From Opitutaceae bacterium (lineage in GTDB: Bacteria; Verrucomicrobiota; Verrucomicrobiia; Opitutales; Opitutaceae), in contig JAIRTK010000398.1 in NCBI GenBank assembly GCA_031254955.1, forward strand, positions 1 through 17,433: 17,433 bases of DNA, read 5' to 3'. How positions within the stretch are numbered: position 1 is the stretch's first letter; each line of letters starts with the position of its first letter. Under the pieces are notes generated by a model. The model searched no databases and had not been told where the DNA came from. It saw only the letters and a program-made list of their open reading frames with translations. This document shows, in pieces, positions 1 to 5,729 of the stretch. Made by a program: the position numbers and the translations under genes.

Positions 1-699
1 CCCCGCCCACGACAGATACCCGCGCGCCCACCGGTATGCCGGGTTGCGCGCCTTGAGCACTTCGAGCAGGCCGAGTCGCGCGTATTCATAACTTGGAGAC
101 AGCCGCAGCGCTTCCGCAAAGTGTTCCCGCGCGCCCTTGTGGTTGCCGCATTTCAGTTCCAGCCATCCTCGCGTCGCGTGCGAACGCGCGTCTTCTGGCT
201 CCGCCCGCAACGCTTGATCGCTCGTGGTTTTCGCCAGCGGTATTTTGTTCAGGTTTTCGAGCGCCCTTGCGCGCGCATTCAGGGATTCGGCGTGGGTCGC
301 GTTGATCGCCAGTCCGCTTTCCGCAAGGGCAAGGGCCTCCTCCCAGCATCCTGTGTCGCCTTTCAGATCGCTCAGAAAACTGAAATAGTCCGGGTCGTTT
401 GGGTCCAGCCGGACGGCCTCCCGCATCGACTCGATGGCTTTTGTCTCCTGGTCGTCCCATGACCAGATGACCGCGGCCCGGTAGTGGTGGTGCGCCACAT
501 CGGGGGCCATCGAAATGGCCTCCTGGATTTTTGCGACCGCCTCATTTCTCCTCCCTTGGCTGCCGAGGCTCAACGCCAGCATCGCCATGCTTTCCGAGTC
601 CGCCGGGTCGTCCGCCAGCGCCAGCATGAATTCCTCGCCGGCGGGCGCATGGCGCCCCTGCCGGTATAAAACCTTGCCCCTTTCAAGATGCCGGTTCAT
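1..699 (-). CDS. TPR-repeat protein, 3' end cut by the window edge
   Basis: An open frame of 233 codons runs from an ATG at 699 to the window edge with no stop. The product begins MNRHLERGKVLYRQGRH and is built of helical pairs of TPR type, for example around EAVAKIQEAISMAPD, SMREAVRLDPNDPD and AREHFAEALRLSPSYEYA. TPR proteins act as protein-interaction scaffolds; no catalytic domain is visible. The start overlaps the stop of the upstream TPR gene as ATGA, so translation is probably coupled. The visible part is clearly related to the neighbouring gene at 696-1943. Both end their TPR region in nearly the same stretch (EYARLGLLEVLKARNPAY here, EYARRGMLEALKARNPVY there), so this is a tandem duplicate. 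By analogy a C-terminal membrane region is expected beyond position 1. Confidence in the gene is high; its exact role is unknown. Confidence 0.85.
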   Translation of the reverse strand, partial: MNRHLERGKVLYRQGRHAPAGEEFMLALADDPADSESMAMLALSLGSQGRRNEAVAKIQEAISMAPDVAHHHYRAAVIWSWDDQETKAIESMREAVRLDPNDPDYFSFLSDLKGDTGCWEEALALAESGLAINATHAESLNARARALENLNKIPLAKTTSDQALRAEPEDARSHATRGWLELKCGNHKGAREHFAEALRLSPSYEYARLGLLEVLKARNPAYRWARGYLSWAG

Positions 700-1943
700 G
701 CGCGCCGCGCCAAAATCATGGCGAGAAATTGAAACGCGATGAAGCCGCCCATGAACGACGCCACGCAGCCGGACGGGTCGGGCGGCGGCTCGCTGAAAAA
801 AAACAACGCCCATGCGCCCGTGCCGCACGCGAACAACACCGCCGACGCGCCCGCGAGGATTTTTCGCGGACGCCCTTCCATCGCGAAAGTCGCGGCCACG
901 CATACGGACGCCGCCGCCAGCACCAGCGCGAGAGGCAGCCCGGGCGCCCACCCGAATGCGAATCCCGCCAGCGCGCCCAGCGCGCCGAAAAACGCCGCGC
1001 CGAACCAGTTGCTCGCGCGCCGCTCGCCCGCCGACAGCACCAGCCGTCCGAAGCGGTCGAGGCGCAGCAGGAGGTTGAACATCGGCACGGCCACCCATGA
1101 CAGATAGATGAACAGATAAAACAGGATCAGCAGCGGCCAGATCACGGCGCCGAGGCCCGGCACGCTTTCCGCCGCCACCCGCAGCACCCGCTGCGCCGCA
1201 AGCGTGCCCAGGACAAACACCCATTGCATGCGGCCGCTCTGCCGGCCCATCCACAAGAAATACGCGAGCATTCCGCGATACACCGGGTTGCGCGCCTTGA
1301 GCGCCTCAAGCATTCCCCGGCGCGCGTATTCAAAATCCGGATGCAGCCGCAGCGCCTCCTTGAAATGCTCCTGCGCCTTGCGCGGGTTGTTCAGGTGAAG
1401 CGCGTTCCAGCCTTGGTTGGCGTGCGAGAGGTGATTCTCCGGCTCCCTCTCCAGCGTGTATGAAACCGTGTCCGCCGCCTCCTTTTTTCGGCCGAGTCGC
1501 ACCAGCGCCATTGCCCGCAGATTCGCAGCGCGTGTGTTTTCGGGATTCAGTGCCATTGCCTGTTCCGCCGAGCGCAACGCCGCCTTGGCATCACCGCAAG
1601 TCAGGAGAATCGCCGCCTGTTCCGCGAAGTATTCGTCGCTTTCCGGGGCGAGGCGGATCGCCTCCGCGATTGGGGAGCGTGCCTCCGCGGCGCGGTTCGC
1701 AAGCAGGAGCGCAAGCGCGTGCGCATGGTGCGTGCCCGGTTCGTCGGGTGCGAGTCCGACCGCGCGCTTTGCCATGGAGACAGCGTCGTCGTGCCTGTCT
1801 TGCGCGCCAAGGCAGCCGGACAGCATCGTCAGGCTCCGGACATCCTGCGGATTCGCCACGAGGGCCTTGCGAAATTCGCCTTCGGCCTCCTTGTATCGCT
1901 CTTGAACATACAACAACTGGCCGCGCTGGAAATGGGGGGTCAT
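696..1943 (-). CDS. TPR protein with C-terminal multi-pass membrane region
   Basis: The product has 415 residues. Residues 1 to about 215 are TPR helices (for example KEAEGEFRKALVANPQD and RKAQEHFKEALRLHPDFEYA). Residues about 224-415 hold several hydrophobic segments, roughly 262-290, 313-333, 335-355, 362-383 and 393-412, so the TPR part should be anchored at the inner membrane. No enzyme motif is seen. The ATG at 1943 overlaps the TGA of the AAA+ gene (ATGA), and its own TGA overlaps the ATG of the next TPR gene in the same way. The three are therefore almost certainly one operon with coupled translation. A likely role is a membrane-bound adaptor or docking platform for the AAA+ ATPase, which itself has a TPR-like N-domain. 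That role is inference from context. No Shine-Dalgarno motif precedes the start. Confidence 0.9.
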   Translation of the reverse strand: MTPHFQRGQLLYVQERYKEAEGEFRKALVANPQDVRSLTMLSGCLGAQDRHDDAVSMAKRAVGLAPDEPGTHHAHALALLLANRAAEARSPIAEAIRLAPESDEYFAEQAAILLTCGDAKAALRSAEQAMALNPENTRAANLRAMALVRLGRKKEAADTVSYTLEREPENHLSHANQGWNALHLNNPRKAQEHFKEALRLHPDFEYARRGMLEALKARNPVYRGMLAYFLWMGRQSGRMQWVFVLGTLAAQRVLRVAAESVPGLGAVIWPLLILFYLFIYLSWVAVPMFNLLLRLDRFGRLVLSAGERRASNWFGAAFFGALGALAGFAFGWAPGLPLALVLAAASVCVAATFAMEGRPRKILAGASAVLFACGTGAWALFFFSEPPPDPSGCVASFMGGFIAFQFLAMILARRA

Positions 1944-3385
1944 TTTTTGATTTTGAGATGGGCCAGAATGTCGTCATAGAGGCCGCTCTGGTTTGAATAG
2001 AGCGCGTAGTTGCGCGCGGTTTCAAACCAATCGCGCACCGAGGGGCGATGGCGTTTGGCGGCGTCGGCGAGGTCTCCCGTGCGCAATGGAAAAAGTTTTC
2101 CGCTCTTCATCGCCTCGCGCAGTTTCGCTTCGACCGCTGTCTCGACCACGGCGCGCAGGTCGGCGCCGGAGAAACCGTCGGTCCTTCTTGCAAGCCCGTC
2201 GAAATCAATGTCGTCCTGGGGCTTTCCCTTCAGGTGAATGCGCAGGATGGATGCGCGCGCGGAGGCGTCGGGTGGCGGCACGAAAAGTATCCGGTCAAAG
2301 CGCCCCGGTCGCCGGAACGCCGGGTCGAGATGCCAGGGCGTGTTGGTGGCCGCGAGGATGAGCACGCCTTCGTTCGAGCTGCCCACGCCATCAAGCTCCG
2401 AGAGAAATTGGTTGATGATTTGCCGCCCGCCGCTCTTGAGCATGTCGCTGCGGTTTGCGCCGAGCGCGTCCACCTCGTCGAAAAATAAAACGCACGGGCG
2501 GTGCGACCGCGCCTGCTCGAAAATCGCGCGCAGGTTTTTCTCGCTCGCACCGATCCACATGTCGAGCACGTCGCTGATGCCGACGGCGAGAAAGCCCGCC
2601 TTTACCTCGCCGGCGGTGGCCCGTGCCAGAAATGTCTTTCCGCATCCCGGCGGCCCATACATCAGGATGCCGCCACCCACCTTTTTCCCATAGGCCTTGA
2701 ACAATTCCGGCTGCTTCAACGGCAGGATGATTTTCATGCGAATCTCCTCCTTGACCGCATCCATGCCGCCGACGCCGTCGAAGCCTTCCGCCGGTCTTTC
2801 GACATCCACCACCGGCGAGCCTTGCGGCAACTCACCGGCAGGCATGCGCTCCCGCTCGTCGCTCCGCCCGCCGCCATCGTCCTCGTCGTGCTTTCCGTCA
2901 AACACAGGGGCCGGTGCGTCCGGCTGTTGTCTGTCAGGCAGGGAAACGGGTGGAAGCGATTTCAACCAAGCTCCCAACTCCTCCTCAAATGCTGAATCAG
3001 TCTGTGACAAGTCGGCGGTTTTTGCCTGTGAATAAAGTCGCGCCGCCAGCGCGCGCTCTCCGGCATGGAACGCCAGCCTCGCGTGAAGCAGGTGCACGCG
3101 TGGCATGACGGGAGGGGTTTTTTCGATTTGCTCGACAATCACGAGCGCGGCGGAAAATTTTCCAAGCCGGTAAAACGCGCCCGCCAGCCCAATTTGCGCG
3201 GCAGTAAACTCCGGCTGGCAAGACAGCGCCTGTTTAAAAACCACTTCAGCGGCCTCGGTCGCGCCTGCATTGAGCAGCGTCTCGCCAATGTGAGAGAGCA
3301 ATGGGGCATTTTTCGGAGTGACGCTAATTGCGTCTCGCAAAACTTGCGGAATGAGGGGGGAGGAAAGTGCTTCGGTGATGTCCAT
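1940..3385 (-). CDS. Cdc48/FtsH-type AAA+ ATPase with TPR-like N-terminal domain
   Basis: The product has 481 residues and one AAA module. Residues about 25-125 look like TPR helices (EAAEVVFKQALSCQPEF, ALAARLYSQAK). A low-complexity acidic linker follows at about 145-200. The ATPase core shows Walker A GPPGCGKT (244-251), a pore-loop-like MWIG (276-279), Walker B VLFFDE (299-304), sensor 1 Asn348, an RRPGRFDR arginine-finger box (358-365, likely Arg359 and Arg362) and a sensor-2 region GFSGADLRAV (404-413). All key residues are present, so it should hydrolyse ATP, form a hexamer and thread or remodel proteins. It lacks the membrane segments and the HEXXH protease domain of FtsH, so it is not a protease alone. 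Its stop overlaps the next TPR gene, and a rhomboid-like gene lies 113 nt upstream on the same strand. Substrate and cellular role are unknown. Confidence 0.93.
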   Translation of the reverse strand: MDITEALSSPLIPQVLRDAISVTPKNAPLLSHIGETLLNAGATEAAEVVFKQALSCQPEFTAAQIGLAGAFYRLGKFSAALVIVEQIEKTPPVMPRVHLLHARLAFHAGERALAARLYSQAKTADLSQTDSAFEEELGAWLKSLPPVSLPDRQQPDAPAPVFDGKHDEDDGGGRSDERERMPAGELPQGSPVVDVERPAEGFDGVGGMDAVKEEIRMKIILPLKQPELFKAYGKKVGGGILMYGPPGCGKTFLARATAGEVKAGFLAVGISDVLDMWIGASEKNLRAIFEQARSHRPCVLFFDEVDALGANRSDMLKSGGRQIINQFLSELDGVGSSNEGVLILAATNTPWHLDPAFRRPGRFDRILFVPPPDASARASILRIHLKGKPQDDIDFDGLARRTDGFSGADLRAVVETAVEAKLREAMKSGKLFPLRTGDLADAAKRHRPSVRDWFETARNYALYSNQSGLYDDILAHLKIKK

Positions 3386-3410
3386 GTCGCGAGGGAGTAG
3401 CTAAAACAAT

Positions 3411-3433
3411 TTTCACAGAGCCTTCTGTGGAAA
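3411..3433 (-). terminator. Hairpin between rhomboid-like and AAA+ genes, possible weak terminator or attenuator
   Basis: CACAGA (3414-3419) pairs with TCTGTG (3424-3429) around a 4-nt loop, with partly pairing T/A runs outside. On the minus strand the hairpin follows the stop of the rhomboid-like gene and is followed by AAAATTGTTTTAG, a broken U-run. It could partly terminate the upstream transcript or mark an RNA-processing site ahead of the AAA+ gene. The short stem and imperfect U-tract keep confidence low. Confidence 0.35.
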
Positions 3434-3498
3434 ATCAGAAGCTTTTGAAAGAGAAATGGATGGCGCCATGTCGAACGGCATGTGATGGGCGGGAAGGC

Positions 3499-4314
3499 TC
3501 AGGATTTGGCCGGCGGCTCGACGACGATGTGTTCGTGGTTGCGGATATGCTCGGAGCAGTAGCAGTAGTCGCCCGCGCACTTGGAGCAGTAGCGGAAGTC
3601 CTCCTGCGGATGGGTGCGGTCGGTCTTGCCGCACACGTGGCAGCGGTGGCGGGGTTCGTTGGCCTCGGCGATGCGCCGCGCCTGCTCGGCCATGCGGCGG
3701 CGGCCGTGCCGCGCGTTTTGCCAGATGGCGCGGGCAAAGAAGAGAAGGAAGTTTCCGACCGCTGCGATGATGGTGAGCCGTGTCGCGAGGCCGCCCGTGA
3801 TGAAGCTGCAGCCGTATACAATCCACGTGAAGAGCGCGATCCACTTGATGCGCACCGGCAGGATAAAAAACAGGTGGAGCGTGAAGTCCGGGAAGAGAAA
3901 CGCAAAGGCGAGAAAGAGCGAGCCGGCGATGAAGGTGTTGCTGGCGGGATAGTCGGGCGTGATAAAGGACAGCCCGACGGTGAGCGCGTAGCCGATGAAA
4001 AGGAAAAGGTTGTAGCGGACCGTGCTCCAATGGTGCTCAAGCGCGGTGCCGTAGAGGTAGAGCAGGTAGAGCGCAAACGCCGCCCCGATGACGCCGAAAG
4101 TCGAGACGGGAATCGGCGGCAGAAACACAAACGTGACGAGCCGCCACCACTGCCCTTCGAGCACGAGCGCGGGATAAAGTTGCAGCAAAGACGGATCGAT
4201 CCGCCTGAGCATCGCCGCGCCGAGCGCGAGAAGCTGCCCGGCGACGATGTAGATCGTGATGTTGCGGATGGCGAAAGGTTCGAGCCAGCGCTCGATGCGA
4301 TGGAGCCATGACAT
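3499..4314 (-). CDS. Rhomboid-fold membrane protein, predicted pseudoprotease, with C-terminal Cys/His zinc-binding tail
   Basis: The product has 271 residues. Hydrophobic segments occupy about residues 17-36, 55-90, 100-118, 124-142, 145-170 and 172-194. EGQWWRLVTFVFLPP (53-67) matches the WR loop of rhomboid proteins, and SNTFIAGSLFLAFAFLFPD (125-143) sits where active rhomboids carry GxSG. The GxSG motif is absent, and the TM6 segment reads IAAVGN where active enzymes have a His-Gly-Gly type motif, so the Ser/His dyad seems lost. The tail has Cys225, Cys228, Cys243, Cys246, Cys251, Cys253, His256, His260 and His262, a likely zinc-binding module in a soluble tail. Inactive rhomboids such as Derlins bind and thin membranes to help extract client proteins. 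The gene lies just upstream of a Cdc48-like AAA+ gene on the same strand. Calling it a protease would be unsafe. Confidence 0.82.
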   Translation of the reverse strand: MSWLHRIERWLEPFAIRNITIYIVAGQLLALGAAMLRRIDPSLLQLYPALVLEGQWWRLVTFVFLPPIPVSTFGVIGAAFALYLLYLYGTALEHHWSTVRYNLFLFIGYALTVGLSFITPDYPASNTFIAGSLFLAFAFLFPDFTLHLFFILPVRIKWIALFTWIVYGCSFITGGLATRLTIIAAVGNFLLFFARAIWQNARHGRRRMAEQARRIAEANEPRHRCHVCGKTDRTHPQEDFRYCSKCAGDYCYCSEHIRNHEHIVVEPPAKS

Positions 4315-4475
4315 GATTGGGGTTCGTCTTTAACGGCTGAACCCGGCGGCGCGAAGGGAAAAGCGCGGGACGGGAAATTTTTTCGGCAGCGCCACCGTCG
4401 CATTGGGCCGCGCCGCGCGGCCCAATGCGGGCGGGCAATTTGTCGCCGGCGTCCGTGGCACTCGATTCGCCTGCG

Positions 4476-4642
4476 TCATACCCTTTCCCAGTGAACAGGA
4501 CACTTTAGAAGCAGCGCCATGTAGGGGCTTCGCTTGCGAAGCCCGTTGCTGGTGCACGGCCTTTGCTGGCGCACGGTTATCAATCCGGGCGTCGCAAGCG
4601 ACGCCCCTACAAAAGTGTGATTTTCATTGGGAATGGGTATCA
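4476..4642. repeat. Composite nested-palindrome element A
   Basis: The outer arms are a diverged inverted repeat. The left arm starts TCATACCCTTTCC (4476) and ends ACACT (4504). The right arm starts AGTGTGATTTTCATT (4614) and ends GGGTATCA (4642). Between them lies an inverted pair of small GTAGGG-ended hairpins (4521-4610). The layout matches element B directly downstream. No open frame lies inside. It resembles a non-coding REP or MITE-type unit. Confidence 0.7.
4521..4610. repeat. REP-like inverted pair 1 (GTAGGG...CCCTAC)
   Basis: Two hairpins face each other: GGGCTTCGCTTGCGAAGCCC at 4525-4544 and GGGCGTCGCAAGCGACGCCC at 4588-4607. Each has a perfect 9-bp stem and a 2-nt loop. The left one is bounded by GTAGG and the right one by CCTAC. 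The spacer holds a 14-bp tandem duplication, TTGCTGGYGCACGG, at 4546-4559 and 4563-4576. This is typical of REP/BIME sequences mobilised by RAYT transposases in other bacteria; no transposase gene is in the window. Confidence 0.75.
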
Positions 4643-4668
4643 TACCCTTTCCTAATGAAAATCACACT
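4614..4668. repeat. 55-bp near-perfect palindrome at the junction of elements A and B
   Basis: Arms of 27 bp surround a single central base at 4641. The outer 15 bp (AGTGTGATTTTCATT at 4614 and its complement ending at 4668) match perfectly, as do the GGAA/TTCC and GGGTAT/ATACCC blocks; only two positions per arm do not pair. It is formed where the right arm of element A meets the left arm of element B. It is unlikely to be a terminator because no U-run follows it on either strand. Confidence 0.85.
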
Positions 4669-4782
4669 ATGGAAGCCGTTAAAGGTAGGGCGAGGCGTCC
4701 CGCCGAGCTGCGAGCGCTTCCCACGGCTCGGCGGGACGCCTCGCCCTACCTGGAGGGGGATTTTCATTCGCAAAGGGTGTCA
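4640..4782. repeat. Composite nested-palindrome element B
   Basis: The left arm (TCATACCCTTTCC from 4640, ending with ATCACACT at 4668) is repeated inverted and degenerate at 4759-4782 (GATTTTCATTCGCAAAGGGT and on). Inside lies a perfect 25-bp inverted repeat, 4684-4708 and 4726-4750, with a 17-nt loop. It begins GGTAGGGCGAGGCGTC and ends GCCTCGCCCTACC. The architecture is the same as element A but the inner hairpin sequence differs. Confidence 0.75.
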
Positions 4783-4823
4783 CTCGGGCCGCAGGGTCTC
4801 GCGTTAGTCTCAGTGGCATCAGT

Positions 4824-4855
4824 AAAAAACCTCCGGGCGGGCGGGCCGGAGGTTT
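4824..4855 (-). terminator. Rho-independent terminator of the dnaB-bamA-skp operon
   Basis: AAACCTCCGG (4827-4836) pairs with CCGGAGGTTT (4846-4855) around a 9-nt G-rich loop. Read on the minus strand, the stem is followed at once by TTTTTT (4829-4824). The GC-rich stem plus U-tract is canonical. It lies about 185 nt after the skp stop, so it is the likely end of that transcript. It also stops readthrough towards the rhomboid/AAA genes. Confidence 0.85.
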
Positions 4856-4881
4856 GATGTTTGGAGGGGGAGGGCAGGTGC

Positions 4882-4958
4882 CTCGCTACTTGTTGCTTAC
4901 TCTTTTCCCGTTACTTTCTCTCTACCAGCCACTCATTCTCTACTCGCTACTCTTCACC
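4882..4958. other. Pyrimidine-rich low-complexity tract
   Basis: The plus strand is almost all C and T here, with loosely repeated words such as TTACTCTTTTCCC, TTACTTTCTCTC and CTACTCGCTACTC. No open frame or stem is seen. It lies in the untranslated 3' region of skp, where the transcript is purine-rich. Confidence 0.5.
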
Positions 4959-5062
4959 GCGCGGGGGAGGACGGGATTTTATTGTCGGGGCGGTAGCTCC
5001 GCGTCATGCCTTTTCTCGTTTCAAACCGCGCGGGGGGGTCAGAATTTTATTGCCGGGGAGGT
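4956..5062. repeat. Degenerate direct duplication of the skp 3' end
   Basis: A 39-bp segment at 4956-4994 and a 38-bp segment at 5025-5062 share ACCGCGCGGGGG, then ATTTTATTG, then CGGGG and GGT, offset by 69 bp. The second copy contains the skp stop codon (5039-5041) and its last codons. The first is an apparent untranslated relic. Confidence 0.55.
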
Positions 5063-5671
5063 GCCGGTGGCGGCGGTGCCGGTGGCGGTGCCGGTCGCGG
5101 CGGTCGCGGGGCGGTCTTTGTTCAGGTCGGTGATGACCTCGTCGGTGATGTCGAAGCCGGGGTCGGAATAGACGACTGTGATCACGGCGCCGTTGGATTT
5201 TTCAAGGAGCAGGGTGATGCTTTTCTTTTTGGCTATGCCCGAGGCGATTTCGGTGATTTTTTCAAGGAGGCTCCGGCGGGAGCTTTCGAGCTGGTTCTGG
5301 ATGGTCTGGTTTGCGTTGGCGATGTATTGCTGGCGCTCTTGCTCTTTTTCTTGGAGTCGTTGGAGCATGGCTTGGGCGGCGATGGCGGCGTCTTTGCGGG
5401 CTTGTTCGCTGGCGATGGCGCTTTCGGAGCGGGTCTTGGCTTCTTCAAATTCCTTGGCGAGTTCGCGGCCTTCGTTGACGATTTTCTCGGTGCCTTCGCG
5501 GGCGCGTTGCTGGTATTGTTCGATGACGGCGCGTTCTTCTTGGGTTTTCCAATAGCCGTCGAGGGCTTTGTTGATGTCGATGGTGCCGACTTTCAGCGTT
5601 TGGGCCGGGGCCAGGAGCGCGGTTGTCCCGATGGCGGCGATTGCGATGAGGGTTTTGATGGAGATGTTCAT
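5039..5671 (-). CDS. skp: OmpH/Skp family periplasmic chaperone
   Basis: The product has 210 residues. A signal peptide is clear: MNISIKTLIAIAAIG, then a hydrophobic core, with likely cleavage near APA-Q (23/24). The mature start LKVGTIDINKALDGYWKTQEE is the typical first strand and helix of OmpH/Skp. Residues 45-150 are charged Gln/Glu/Arg/Ala-rich helix, the tentacle coiled coil that forms the trimer cavity. ITLLLEKSNGAVITVVYSDPGFDITDEVI returns to the body domain. The C-terminus adds a short Ala/Thr/Gly repeat tail (AATGTATGTAATGT) not usual in Skp. Skp carries unfolded outer-membrane proteins across the periplasm to the BAM complex. It lies 58 nt after bamA on the same strand, the same bamA-skp order as in many Gram-negatives; a lipid A gene (lpxD) does not follow. 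No Shine-Dalgarno motif is visible. Confidence 0.92.
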   Translation of the reverse strand: MNISIKTLIAIAAIGTTALLAPAQTLKVGTIDINKALDGYWKTQEERAVIEQYQQRAREGTEKIVNEGRELAKEFEEAKTRSESAIASEQARKDAAIAAQAMLQRLQEKEQERQQYIANANQTIQNQLESSRRSLLEKITEIASGIAKKKSITLLLEKSNGAVITVVYSDPGFDITDEVITDLNKDRPATAATGTATGTAATGTSPAIKF

Positions 5672-5729
5672 GGTTGTTTCAGGAGGCGTGAAAGTCTGCT
5701 GGTTTTAGGATGGGAAAAGACGGAGTAAA

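Noticed and set aside
86..460. Minus-strand open frame of 124 codons inside the first TPR gene
   Set aside because: Another frame of the same strand (1-699) continues uninterrupted and encodes TPR repeats related to the neighbour.
3499..4314. Active rhomboid protease
   Set aside because: The GxSG serine motif and the TM6 histidine are not found.
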